Below are positions 1-12,300 of a stretch of DNA of 64,000 nucleotides, one piece after another (position 1 is the stretch's first letter; every line of letters begins with the position of its first letter). Below the pieces are notes generated by a model. It searched no databases. It was not told the origin of the DNA and worked only from the letters and a program-made list of their open reading frames with translations. Position numbers and translations under genes: made by a program. Location of the stretch: assembly GCA_030248215.1 (NCBI GenBank), contig JASANG010003260.1, positions 186,001 through 250,000 on the forward strand. Reading direction: 5' to 3'. This stretch comes from Enoplolaimus lenunculus. Taxonomy: Eukaryota > Nematoda > Enoplea > Enoplida > Thoracostomopsidae.

Positions 1-64
1 TTCAAACGTCTGGGGTTAAAATAGACTCAGTGATCAGCTTTTCGGATCAATAATTATTTCTCAG

Positions 65-247
65 AAAATCAATGTTTATACGAGTGGTAAACCATATCAT
101 ACAGATAAAAAAGTTGTACTTGAAGCGGTTTGCGCATGGAGGGACTTAAGCGAATTCGAAGTGAAAACTGAAGCGCAATCAAATGATGTTATTCTTAGAA
201 AAACTAAAGAAAGTGATGTGCCCGAAATCGATGATGTGATGTTTTAA
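65..247 (+). CDS. Possible last exon of an unrecognised gene
   Basis: An open frame of 60 codons begins right after a TTTCTCAG acceptor and ends at a TAA at 245-247. It reads KINVYTSGKPYHTDK and ends PEIDDVMF. The composition is protein-like (charged, with one tryptophan), but I recognise no family and no upstream exon is in the window. In AT-rich DNA a 60-codon open stretch can occur by chance, so this rests only on the acceptor plus open frame. If real, the gene enters from the left edge. Confidence 0.3.
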   Translation, partial: KINVYTSGKPYHTDKKVVLEAVCAWRDLSEFEVKTEAQSNDVILRKTKESDVPEIDDVMF

Positions 248-483
248 ATGTCACAATTTATTTTTTGCACATGTTGTTGACATTAAAATCTTGAAAAAAC
301 TTCCGTATATAACAGACTAATTGCGGTGCAAAATTTTCATTTCAAATTTATGTGCGGTAAAATCTGTTGAAAACGAACCATTAATTTCGGTAAGAACATT
401 ACATTCAGTGAACAATATCAGAATATAAGTAATGAAAGAGCACAGGTGAATACAATTTGTTTTCATATATTGTCAGCATTGCA
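248..483. other. AT-rich spacer, nothing recognised
   Basis: This stretch follows the possible exon. I see no open frame with splice sites, no clear repeat and no canonical AATAAA. Confidence 0.5.
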
Positions 484-1420
484 GGTGGCTGTGTCACTAT
501 TATATATTTCAAATTAAAAACTAAAACAATCTGAAACCAAACTTAAATCCACACCTTAAGGGAGTAGCCGGCTCCGCCTAGTCTTTCTTAGAGCTTAACT
601 TAGGCTTAGGCCTTGCTAAACGGCGGAGAAACTGTATAATCGATTCATGGCGGTTGCGTCCGCAAGGTAAACAGTATCAGGGGCCCTGCGTGGCCATTTA
701 ATAATTATTTCTGCTGGCTTAATGCGCCAAATGTCTTAGCTAGGGGTAGGGAGGGGACATTTTGATATTTATACAGATCCCTGTAGAACTACTAAATTTT
801 CTAAGTTCTGCGCATGGTATTTTGTTAGTTTATATAACTGCGCTTATTTTTTGTGTAGAATCAAAACAATTTAAAAGGGCTTAATTTGCACATAAATGCT
901 TGATCTAAATAATTTAATTCAATAAATCAACTTGACTTAAAGTGTAAATTTAACTAATCAGTTTTAAAATTTGTGTTCAATGAAAATTGAATTAACACTG
1001 ATCTTCCGCCTAAGATATTCCGCCCTGGTTCTTTACATGAGCTGAAATTTTAAAAATAAAAATTTGTAACCGATTTTAAAAGATTTGAAAACACGCCGCT
1101 TCCTTTCGCTATGTTTTTAAAGTTTTCCGAAAATTTATTTCATAGTCAAATTTAGCAATTATTCGATTTTAGTTAAATTTTTAATATTTTAGATTCACTT
1201 TTACCGTGGCGGCTCTCGGTCAGACAGTATAATACGACTAAAATATGCAGTAGACATCGAGCGAATATATTTTTGAAATATTCTTGAATGTTTTCGTTGT
1301 AAATTGTGCTAAATTTCAATTTAAACATGCAAAATACATTTGATGAAAAGACTTGTGCATTCTAAATTGAACAAACCTACGGAGAGGGTTTGCGGTGGCT
1401 ACAGCGCATAAAACAGCAGC

Positions 1421-1682
1421 GTAAGTTTAAATTAGTTGATTAGTCAACTCAGAAAAAAACTAGTTATTTTTGGTGATTTCTGAGTTAATATTAGTAAATA
1501 TTAACTCACACTTGTACGTGTTAATAACTAGCACTGAGCTGATTTAATTCCAGGTTATTTGATTAATTAACTCAGAATGAGTTCAATCAATGATGAATTC
1601 TGTAAGATCTCATTCAGACTCAGTCTTCTGAGTGGATTCAACTCATTATGAGTTAAAATCGACTCACTGTAGTTTACAGTGT
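1421..1682. mobile_element. Palindromic MITE, CACTGTAAA-end family, copy 1
   Basis: This unit is rich in alternating AACTCA and TGAGTT motifs, so it folds back on itself, and it ends TTTACAGTGTA. Related copies lie at 28287-28538 and 30928-31173. The paralogous repeat at 4.3-4.7 kb lacks it, which supports insertion. It has no coding capacity. Confidence 0.6.
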
Positions 1683-1771
1683 ACATCTGCTTGATGGTTA
1701 ATAGGTACGCTGCTGTCTGGGTAAAAAGTCGTGGCAATATTTAGTGACCCACCCATAGATGTCACTAAATG

Positions 1772-1907
1772 CACTGCATAAAGTGAAAAGTCAAAGTGAG
1801 TCTTTCCAAAACGGGCTTTTCCGTGGCGGAGTCGAATTTTGACTCAGTTTGTGTAGGCAAAAGCCTATTTCGGAAAAAGTCAATTTGACTCACCAGTTTT
1901 TGCAGTG
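1772..1907. mobile_element. Palindromic MITE, CACTGCAAAA-end family, copy 1
   Basis: The unit starts CACTGCATAAAGTG and ends TTTTTGCAGTG, with GACTCAGTTTGTGTAGG and GCCTATTTCGGA inside. Copies at 29282, 29924 and 34993 share these blocks. The homologous repeat near 4.67 kb reads CACTAACTGGGAGTC without the insert, which marks the empty site. Confidence 0.65.
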
Positions 1908-2539
1908 TGGGAGTCTTAACCGGAGTGCAAAACGATTTGATGTCTAATAATCTACAGCCACAATCTGAATAGTATATATAGCACGTATTGCCAATTAGTA
2001 ATATGTTTTCAAGAAAGCAGACTTCTTCGGTTGCGAATCTAAAACTCTGATTGCACGCAGGACGAATTGAGTACAAAAATGCGCTGGTGTTTGAAGCTCA
2101 CCATTTGTTGTTTCGAAATATAAATGATTACTTAGACTAGCTAAGTCATTCCGTAGTTTCTGCCACCGATAACATGCAACAATATCCATAACGCCACACA
2201 GGGCCTAAATGGAATTTACATTGCGACATAGCTGCCATAACATAGATTTTATAATTTTTATGCCCTCTAGCAACGCTTAAGCCTAACTTAAGTTCTAAGA
2301 GTGTCGAGGTGCAGCCAGAGACCTGCTTAAGGTGTGGGTTAAGGTTTGGTTTTAACTTAATGTTTTAGTTTTTGAAATATATTAAGAGTGGCGCAGCCAT
2401 ATATATCCCCCTTCGGCGCATATGCCAACCCTGGCATCGAACTCCATTTTATGGCCATAAATCCTTCAACCTTTTTTACACGTCGCTTTAACGCGTAATA
2501 TTCATACAATAACAACAGATAACAACGAGTAACACTCAA

Positions 2540-4010
2540 CAATTTTTATTTCATTTTATTTTCTTTTTGCCGAGATAAAACAAATAAAACAAGACCGTAA
2601 CGCGACCCGCAATTGGTTTTTATCACTGTATCCGGAACCGAATTGTTTTAGATATTCCAATTGACCAGCGTACCAGCCTCCCCCAGCTCTCCGTTGCATC
2701 GCGCCAAACCATGGCCTTAATATAAATTGTCCATTATCGTCCAACATGACCAGTGTACGTACCAGCGTCCCCCAGCACCCCGTAGCATCGCGCCCAACCA
2801 TCACCTTGTTAATTACCTAAATACCAGTCCGTTAAAAATGCCGACGCCGCACCCCGTCGAAGCACCTGAATAATAAGCATCCAATTCTTTTTGCGAATAT
2901 TGTTCTTTTTTCCGCCCCTATGACTGCGAAACTCCTTACTGCTGATGCTGTGGTCGCTCCAATTGACAACTTTCCCGAATTTGCTGTCGCCCATTTTCCA
3001 CTTTTCGACGGTAGTAAAATCGACGTCCATTTCGGATTTGCGGTAGTCCCAATTAACCGCCAACCTTGCTGGGTAACCACTTGCCGGACAGTTGCCGGAT
3101 TTGAGACCGTTCGCTAACTGCCTCAGCGGACAGACTCATGGCCGCTTCTCGGACTACTGATGCATGTCCGCGATATCCTAACGCTCGTGCGCTCGTGCAG
3201 CCGCCGTACTATACACAGGATTCGCTTGCCTCGGACCTATTCGACTTACCGCTAACCCCGCAGTCGGTCGTACATAACCACTTGTTGGCTCCTCAGGGCT
3301 TGTGCGTGCGCGCTGAAACATCGGCCGCCGTCATGCAGCCGTATCAAACGTCCGTATAGGCTCACTTTACGGAACCCGCACCACGAGATATCCTGGTGCT
3401 GGTGGCCGTCCCAAACACTCCTCCTTTTCCGGTGTGACTTGCGGGTGTATTGTGACATGCGGCCGAATAGGCGAAGCTTCATATACTTGATTCGTCTGTG
3501 GCGGTCCCATTCTGTTTACACGCTATCGGCCGAATGTAACCTTGTCCTGGAACTTTAGCACTAGCGCGTCCATACGGAGAAAGCGACCTAAGTTGTCTCT
3601 GCACAAACTTCCACTTCATTTCACCCGACGGGCCTTGCACCTTGGCATCCTCTGTTGGCGGTGGTTGGTCTCCGCTTTCTTTCTGTACCGGTTTTGTTTG
3701 CACTTCTCGCGGCTTCAACCTTTGTAACTCTTTCTGCAGTTCCTCCTTTGCCTTTGTTATTTACCGCACCTTTGTTTCCAGCTGCCGCTTACCCCTACTA
3801 GGAGCATCACTTCCTCCAATGCTATATTTAGCTTTTCCGCCGCCATAGCCGGCTGCTCTTTTTCATTCTCCTTTACCTTGTTTTCCACCTGCCTCACCAG
3901 GTCTTATGCTCCAGTTACATGTTCATGTGCGCGTTGCCGCTGGTCCACAGCCGCCACCGCTACCGCGACCCTGCATACGTTAGCTATGCACCATACAGGT
4001 TATACTGGGC
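2540..4010 (-). mobile_element. Decayed GC-rich coding relic, possibly of an old retroelement
   Basis: This block is GC-richer than its surroundings. On the minus strand it reads as protein-like, lysine- and glutamate-rich sequence with coiled-coil character in the upstream half (VENKVKENEKEQPAMAAEK; KAKEELQKELQRLKPREV) and a basic region further on (VEKWKMGDSKFGKVVNW). That composition suits a gag-like or ORF1-like structural protein. I found no polymerase motif and no terminal repeats, so the family is unresolved and it could be something else. It looks old and broken in several places. Confidence 0.3.
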
Positions 4011-4294
4011 ACGCCAATGTCAAAAAACGTCCCACCATTTTAATACCTAGCTAATTTACAAACACTCTCTAAATTGTGTACTTTTGTGTTTTGTATGTAT
4101 GCGAGGTGTGGGTGACTAAATTGAGGAGTATTGTGAGAACCCAAGGCTATCGCTACTTTTGAGGAATGCGGATACACCTGATAGCCCATGCTATAAGAAA
4201 ATTTTGTTACAGACCAGGTCTATTTCAAGCTTGCTTTCAGAATGAACTAGTTATACTCGTGGTCTGTAAGAGTTTTTCTTGCGCCGTTTCGATT
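4011..4294. other. Spacer, nothing recognised
   Basis: I see no exon-like open frame and no definable repeat end between the GC-rich relic and the dispersed repeat copy. Confidence 0.5.
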
Positions 4295-4735
4295 CTGGTT
4301 AAAATTTTTACAAACACTATAGTCAAATTTTTTAATGTTTTTGATGCACTTTTATCGTTCCAACGTTCGGCAGACTGTAATACGAATCACCATAATTTCA
4401 AAAACAAGCGGTAGACATCAAATAGTAATTTGTTTGAGCCATTCTGAATATTTTGTGAGAAAAAGTGCTAACTTTCAATTTAGACTTGTGAAATAAATTT
4501 GATGCGCAGTTTTGTGCATTCTATACTAAGCAAACCTGTGAGGAAAGCCTTGCAGTGGCTGCAGTCTTTCAAACAAATTGAGTCTGCGTGGCAGTTTAAT
4601 AGATGCGCTGCTTTGTGAGTACGCTCTTGGTAATATTTAATGATCTACCTATAGAAAACACTAACTGGGAGTCCTATGCAGCGTACAAAAAGATTACATG
4701 TCTAATAATACAAAGCCACAAACATTGGGACAAGT
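4295..4735 (+). repeat. Dispersed repeat, copy 2 (uninterrupted)
   Basis: This is the paralogue of 1150-1980 in direct orientation and lacks both palindromic insertions found there. Its right edge coincides with the left end of the 1.5 kb element at 4735, so that element may have inserted into this repeat. Confidence 0.6.
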
Positions 4736-6247
4736 TGTGACATTCTATACCGGGTGCAGCTCTGGTCATGTTTTGTCACATTATACATATCGGGTTACAT
4801 TTTGTCTGCGATGGAACTCAATATGATATTAAAAGCTGTAGTTGTCTGCTGCCATCATGTATCGTCATGTTTTGTCTTTCAATCTCATATGATATTCCCT
4901 ACATCGTCTGTCAAATTATATCATTATAATTTAAAAATGTCTACTGAGTCAGTAACGTAACTAGGTTTGCGTATGGCGAAATATCATGAGACTAAAAGAT
5001 ATGCGCCGTTTGTATCATATGATGTTACGAGACAATACTGTGTACAAAACTTTGAAAATTGTACCCTGTTTTTGGACACCCTACTCTGTACTTAGGGGTT
5101 TCTAATTAGGACATTCAAAAGTCCACAAGAGTAGGTTAACAGCTGTGACCAATCAAATGCTATACAAACAGTATTTACACAAGTTTAGTTACCGAGTACT
5201 GTTTTGTCCATAGTCTATTAAAGGGACTCTCTTGTTAGTTGATTAAAATATAGTCCTTGTTGCCTGTCCATGGAATGTTAAGAGGGAGTATGCCACATGT
5301 AGTCGTAAATATGCATGGTTGTAGTCAGGATTCGGGAAAGGGGCGTTACGTTTTTAATAAATTCTAAACGGGGCTTTTTGTTCCAAACTGAAAAAGTATC
5401 GAAAATCCTTTTTCAAGAAGTGCAAGGAGGATTTTGACAACTCTATTCCACCAGGCTGCAACCTTGTAGCATGTGTAAGTTTTGCACCAGACCCGTTAGG
5501 AATGGGCAACGAGGTTCACTCCTTGCAAAAATTTTGTACCTTCACGAGAAAAGTTTGAATTAGCTAACTAATTCAACTAGCAAACTCTGTTATGCTCGAC
5601 AACGAAAAAAATACTATTAGAATGTCCCATATACTGATTAAATAGTATTTAAAATGTCCTTACTTCCTCCGAAGGGAGTGCTGTCAAAACGCATAAGCTA
5701 TGCGCTAAGTTTAACGTGAATGCTCGAAAACCATGCTAATAATATGGCTGTAAATTTAAATTTTGGCGGATAATTCAAAATTTGGCGGCAAAATTATATT
5801 TTTGGCGGGAAAGTTCAAATTTTGGCGGGAAATTCAAAATTTGGCGGGAAGAGCAAGTTTTGACAGCAAAATTCTAATTTTGGCAGGAATATTAAATTTT
5901 GGCGGATTGTCTTATGACACGTCTTAAACTACATAACGAATGTCATATGATGCATTTAAACTGTATAGTAAAATATCATATGACACTCAAAATCCGTCTT
6001 GCTGAATATATCATATATGCTGTTAATTTGGAATATCATGATATTCACCGATTTGTCTGATAGTGTGACGTGACATTCGAACACATGTATGTTGAGATCA
6101 CCTGTGTGCCCGTGCTTTGTATAGCAGTATATTCGAATTATGTCATTTCCTATCATATATATAATGGCTGCAGAAATTTGAGAAGATGTTAAAACAACAT
6201 GTGACAAAACGTGACGCGACTGCCCCAGTTATAACGTGAATTCCGCA
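4735..6247. mobile_element. 1.5 kb member of the TTA-flanked GGGGATCCACGTTATAAC family
   Basis: The right end, GCCCCAGTTATAACGTGAATTCCGCA followed by TTA, matches the right ends at 26397 and 34920. The left end is worn but aligns with the 460-bp copies through GGTCATGTTTTGTCA, CGGGTTACATTTTGTCTGC and TATCATATGATATTC blocks. It has about 1 kb more central DNA than its short relatives, including a GGCGGGAAA minisatellite at 5755-5912. No transposase frame is visible. The three-base TTA duplications in this family suggest PIF/Harbinger-type transposition, which is an inference. It ends only 103 bp before the start codon of the first astacin gene. Confidence 0.6.
5755..5912 (+). repeat. Minisatellite of AAATTTTGGCGGGAAATTC-like units
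   Basis: About eight degenerate units of 20-25 bp repeat TTTGGCGG with variable spacers. Three consecutive units contain TTTGGCGGGAA, which matches the known E2F/DP binding consensus. Whether any site is bound cannot be told from sequence. Confidence 0.75.
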
Positions 6248-6350
6248 TTACGTTCTTGATCACGTATTAATTTACACAAAGTTAACTTGCAGAACGATTA
6301 TTACTTAAAAGTAATTTTATCTGAAATATACGACGTAAGAGATTGCTGTA
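6248..6350 (+). promoter_or_regulatory. Short upstream region of the first astacin gene
   Basis: Only 103 bases separate the end of the upstream transposon-like unit from the ATG at 6351. I see no clear TATA box. The promoter or the 5' leader must therefore use transposon DNA, or an unseen upstream non-coding exon exists. Confidence 0.35.
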
Positions 6351-9300
6351 ATGGCTCAAAATATGCTTATTACATCTGTTGCATTGCTACTGGGCGTATT
6401 CTTGTTTGAGGTATGTTTTGCTTGTTCCCTTTCACGATGTAACTAAACGTTAAAAGAACCGAATAACATAAAATATTTTAAAGTTGCTCTAAAATTGTAA
6501 AAAAAACCGTGGAAATATTTTATATTTACGGCCATGTTACCTTTGCGGTGCGAACCTTTATTCTCAATACAATAATAGAGTAAACGTTATACTTTTAAGA
6601 CCAATTATTTTGTTAAGCCTCGATTTTCAGTGATAGGTTTATCTCTACACCAAGGCTTAGCCTTAGGATTATAACTATGCTTATACTATGGTTATACCTT
6701 TGAAAGTAACATCGGCACTTGTTTTTATGCAGGATAACCACCGAGCGATCGCCATGAAGTTTGAATATGTCATAGCTGAAGGAGATATATTGACGCATGC
6801 GCATAACTTGGAAGATGCGGTAGCTGAACTGGACCGCATTGCACAAGGCCGAGCGTGGAACGATAAAGAAGGTGTCAACAAGCGAAACCGGCAGAAAAGT
6901 ACGTAAGATCGCGCTTTAAAATTTGCTAAATTTTAAAACGCAAACAGTATTTCCAAAATGAAATATTTTTGATTTGGCAAAGGATTCTTCTAAAATTAGC
7001 AGGTCACGTTCTATTTCAAAACTTTATAAAACTTATAAAAACTTTCAAACCAAACTCCATAGTATGTATTACTAATTGAAATGTTGAAGTATTGAATGAT
7101 TCCTTACACATTTCGCAGTAAAATGAAAGAAAAAAGGGAAGTCAAAAGTAACACAAACTGGTACCACGGGTCATATAGTTAAGAGCCGAACTACATAAAC
7201 CGTGCCTGTAGAGCAAATCTGTTCAGCACACTTGAGGCACGGTTAACGCCTGCTGCAGCGTACCTTAAACTGCGCCTCAAATGTGCCAGTTATATAGACC
7301 GTTCGGTATGGCTGTATACAAATGAAAACAACAAACTAAATTTAACACTACATTAAAATATTACACGCACCGTGTTACAAGTATTACGGATGTAAAGGTT
7401 TAGCCGTGTCACCCTTGTGCAGATGCTAATAAATTTTGCCATAATTACAGGGGAAACAGAAGAAGAGAGATGGGATGGCGGGGTTGTGCCGTACGTATTT
7501 TCATCTGACCTTAGCCAAGACAAAATTGACGCGATTATTCAAGCACATGCATGGATGGAACAATATACTTGTATTGAATTTGTAAGTTTTTTCTCTACAT
7601 ATTAAACGTAATAAACAAGACTATTGAATACCAAATCACGTGTTAATATTTGTCCGAGGTACTTCAAAGCAAATTCTGATATCTGCAACAGCAGTAGTTC
7701 GTAGGTTTAAAACCCTACCAGTAACGGGAGATAATTGCTATACAAATTTCAGAATATGGGTCCTAGTTCCAATCTAAATCATATTATGAATGACTACTAC
7801 TCAATTAGCTTAAAGAACTGCTATATTTGACCGACAGTTGATATTTGGTAAAGTTGTAAAATACTAACAAAAACGCTGTTTGTTTTTACGTTTTATTGTT
7901 TCTGTCATTGTTATTATAGTTGTAGGTGTTTTGTTTTGTTTTGTTTAAGATTGGACGTACAAACGAAACTGATTACGTTGTATATGTGGATGGTACCCCG
8001 TATTGCGGTGGTTCATACGTTGGACGCATTGGTGGTAATCAGTCTATATTTATAGGTAACTCCGCTTATAATAGATGGTTAGTAAAGTTATGTATATTAA
8101 AACACAGACGACTGTATCACGACAATTCGTTGCCCGACAACTCGTAACCCGCCAATTCGTTGCCTGACAAACTATATTCCGCAATCTGATTCATCCGACA
8201 ATTCGTCGCTTATCATTGTGCTTAGGTTTAAGGTTAGGCTTGGGATTACGCTTAGAATTATGCTTAGATTTACTCAATGGTTTTAGGTCACTGTTGGGCG
8301 ACCAGTTGTCAGGCGACGAATTGTCGTAGAATCAACACAGACACGGTTTAAAATTAAAGGTTAGCGTCCCCTACACAAAAACAAATGGACTAGGATTTGA
8401 GATTTGTAACCAGATATTAATGATTGAAATGGTTGGCAGACAAGGTTCCACTCGATTTTGTGTGCCAATCGGGTTTGCTACAAAGCGCGATAAATGCCGA
8501 AACGAAAATTTTACGCTTTGAAGACGAAGCTTGTTCTTAGCAACTGTAATCTCAAACGTTCAACGCTCTTAATTTCTTAATTTTACAGGCGACATTTGTG
8601 TTAACGTGTATACCGTAGTTCACGAAATATTGCAACCGCCATAATCCCATGCGTAATGCTAAGCTTTAGCCTAAGCATAATAATGAGTGATCAATTGTCG
8701 AGTGGATGAAATTTCAGATTACAAATTGTCGGTGCATGAGTTGTCAGGCGACGAATTATCGTGGTACCAAGTTAGAGATTTCTAGCAAAATAGCATTGAA
8801 AAAACTAATTCGACAAACGTAGCTTAAAGCCATTTTATACTAATTTTTGATTTAATTTTAACACAGCTGTAGAACAACTTTAATTATTTTACAGGCGACA
8901 ATTGCGCATATGCGTTCGTCGTAGTACATGAAATATTGCATGCATTGGGAGTATTTCACGAACAGTCGCGGCAAGATCGCGACTCATATGTTACCATTCA
9001 TCCGCAAAATATTCAACCAGGAATGAGATACAATTTTGCTAAACGCCAAATTTGGTATATCGACAATTATACCATGGATTACTCGTACGAATCAGTGATG
9101 CATTACCATTCGTATGCATTCTCAATGTAAGTCTGTTGCAAAAATATTGCTTGAATACGAAGTGAAAGGTGACTGGTTGAGTTGAATGTTTTCAGATTAA
9201 AATAGCGGATGTCTACTTATTGGTAAATTCGTGCCCTGGTGAAAATAGTTTTTTATCAGTTTAACATTGTTTAGCATTCTCGAGGCTACTATTTTCTCGA

Positions 9301-12300
9301 AATTCGTTTAAACTGGTGATAGCTACAGTGCACACTCTCACTACTTGAAACAACATCGGAAACGAAGCGGAATTCAATGCTCAAAATTGCTAGTGGCCGT
9401 TGTAGGCAGCGGCGGATCCAGCAATTTCGGACGAAGGGGAGGGCTCTCAAAAGTTATGAAACACAATTTTTACTGTGTGCAAGATATGTGCGAAATTTGT
9501 AATGGGAGAAATTTGTTTCTGTTTCCTTGGACAAACAGCCAACACATCGTAAACATTTTAGCTAATGCGATAATCTATGATCAGTGCGTTTAGAGTGTAG
9601 TTTCTTGAAAACATTCAGACAATCTTAGCTTTTTCTATTAAAACAATATTCAGTTTGTACAAACTTTTGTTCAAATTTAACCTCGTAGCTGTCATTTTAA
9701 CTTTTGTGCAAATTCAGTCCTTTTGTTGAACAAATTAATACCTACACTTTTTTAATATTGAAATTTGTGCAAATTCAACGTTTTTTAAGTAATTTAATTC
9801 CCCAGAAACTCAAAATTTAGCTCGATGGTAATTAATTAGTGTTGCAATCCTGTAACAAAACGAGTGGATTAATTTCATATTTGCTTACGAGTACGATACC
9901 TGTGTTAATGGGCAAACTGCACTTTGCGAACAAGGTTGGGTTGAGGTTGTATTGTACAAAATTGAAAAAGTTCGAACTGAAGCTTAAAGCTATAGATTAT
10001 TACCACAGTAAAAAATTAAGTATATTCTCCTTTGACGCAGCATGGACCAAGAATAACCGTTGTCGCAATTATATCAATATTGTTACGGGTACGATCAACG
10101 AGTATCCCTGCGGACGAATCCGAGTTGATACTCTCACGGGTGTTCGAGGCCGTGGATCTGCCAAAGTAAGCTACTTGCCTAGAGGATGACGGTCCCCCGG
10201 CGTGATATCAGGTTTTGAGAGTCACAAAATCCCGATATCGTCGTACGCCTAAGCCTGCCTATGCTCTAAGCTTTAACGAACCCCCGAGGGCGTGCAGGTA
10301 GACCACACCAGTAACAATTAGCTTTTTCTCCGTGAATTTTAGTTCAACTGTGTGCTCACAACTATTTTTCATGGTTAGGCTTAATGACACTTGGCCATAG
10401 GTATAGCTTAAACTTTAGTCTTATTCCTAGAAATTAGGCGGTTCAACCAGGTTTTGTTTTACTTGGCCATAGGCCACTTTGACAGAAAGGCGGATCGATC
10501 CTAGCCTTTGAGGTTTTTATTTGGTCTTACTTGCCACTGATTCGAACCAGGGCTATTAGTTCATTTCTTGAGACTCCGATATTCATAGAATTTTCACATT
10601 CGTGCAAAAACTGGAGTCTGTTTTACTTCTGGTTTTATCTCAATTTTAGCCGTGGCACTTAGGCCAGAAATCTGCTGAGCGCTCTAGGTTCAAGACTGAA
10701 CTCAATTTAAAGTTTTGGTTTATTATAAATTTGTACAGTTATGTACAACATGACCAGCAATTTTTTATTATAGAGTGAAATACCTTGTTCGCAAATTCCG
10801 CGATTGATTAAATTTCCTTTGATTCCGCTGACTTAAGCAAAATAGCAATGTCTAACTTAGTATTTTATATTAATTGCTCTAAGAAATCAGTTGGTTGCAA
10901 GTCCATCATGGATACTGCCACTCTATGTACTGTAAATTACCCTAGCATGGACTGCGTGCCTTACTGTGCGGTATGTACCCTTAAGGATGCTTTGGTTCCC
11001 CAGTAATGAGAATTATATCCCCAGACAGTAAACCCGATCACACGGCAACATCATCCGCAGATGTCTCTCTACATACTCTTAGGTGAGTCAGCTGGTGTCA
11101 GCATAAGCCTTAAACCTTGCTCCCCTTATACTTGCCGTTGTGTCGGGCTCGCTGCTGATTATTTTAAACCCTTACTGCAAGCTGCACGTGCAAATCCGTG
11201 GGGGCTAGGCGAAAGCACCGGGACCCAATTAGTTCCTTATTAGACCACGGGACTTAAATTTATTAGGTTTTCGTAGAAAATTTTTCATAGAGATTTACTC
11301 CCTTATGCCGTGTCTGGTTCCGAGTGTAGTGCGGCTCTATAGCCTTAAGCTTAAGTTTCACAGGCCGCACATTCAGCAGTTTGATTGTCAACTGGACGAG
11401 CCCTGTTAATTACTTAGTTCATTGGGGCCTGGCTAGAATCGCCTAAAATCACGGGGTACACTGAAGTTTTCTTTAACGATAGGGCCTTAGCTCTTTTGGT
11501 TGTCATATCCTTAATGCTTGGCATTAGGCTGGATTGGCCTCCCTATCGTGTTGACAATCAATCCTGCGAATGTCTAGGTTATTTTTAAAAGTGCTTGTTT
11601 TCCGTGTATTTATTGTCTAAGTAGCACTTTCGCGCAGATTTCGTGAATTCAATTTTACCCCCCTAAAATTTGTACTAAAAATTTTACACCAGCGTTGTCG
11701 CCAACGACAGGCAAAATTCTAGCCCAAAAATTTACCCACACCCCCTTTGTGTAACCAGAAAATTCTAACTGGGCCCCCCTTAAAAGTCTTACCCCTGCGC
11801 GGAACGCGCATAACCCCCTTTGCTTCAGCGCCCCGAAACTCTCGTGCACACTGAGTCGCCTCCGTGTGCAGAGAGATCGGTTTGCTGTCGCGGCTCGAGC
11901 ACGCGAGCAGAACCGAAAATTTTAAAACTGAACTGAATGTTCAGCCTGTGCAGCGCCCTTATATACTGTGCGAGCTCCAAATTTTAGCCAATCAGCGCAC
12001 CCCGAAAACAAACACAGTAATTTCGTTTGATTGGTCGGAAATTCCGAAGTTTCAACCAGCCAATACAAAATGACCACTGGATTAATTCTTAAGAGCCCGG
12101 TATTGGCTGGAGAATTTAACACATAATTTACAACTGGAGAGTTACATGGGGGATAACGGGGTTACCCCCCATCCAAGGTTTGGGCACGGAGGTGCACATG
12201 ATGCCAGGGTCAGAAAAATTATTTTACCGAGTTTTACTCGCAACTCCCCTAAGAAATATGATAACTACCTGCAGCTTTTGCCTTAGGGTCTCCCTCTTAC

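Larger units (their letters stand above)
1150..1980 (+). repeat. Dispersed repeat, copy 1, interrupted by two MITEs
   Basis: The stretches at about 1150-1415, 1683-1771 and 1908-1980 match 4295-4735 in the same order. Shared blocks include GTAGACATC, TTTGTGCATTCTA, GGTGGCT/AGTGGCTGCAG, TTAATAG..TACGCTGCT, GATGTCTAATAAT and AGCCACAA. The two gaps are exactly the inserted palindromic elements, so copy 2 serves as the empty site for both. Confidence 0.65.
484..2400. mobile_element. Element bounded by ~140 bp inverted arms
   Basis: The left arm (about 484-630) and the right arm (about 2265-2400) are inverted copies. Both contain, in the appropriate orientation, ATATATTTCAAA, AAAACTAAAAC, CACACCTTAAG and AACTTAGGCTTA-like blocks in the same order. 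The simplest reading is one 1.9 kb DNA element with long terminal inverted repeats; two separate solo copies in opposite orientation would look the same. No transposase frame is visible. Two smaller palindromic elements (1421-1682 and 1772-1907) are inserted inside it. Confidence 0.5.

Noticed and set aside
9839-10189. 116-codon frame in astacin intron 5
   Set aside because: No family resemblance, and it lies in an intron whose flanking exons join in phase without it.
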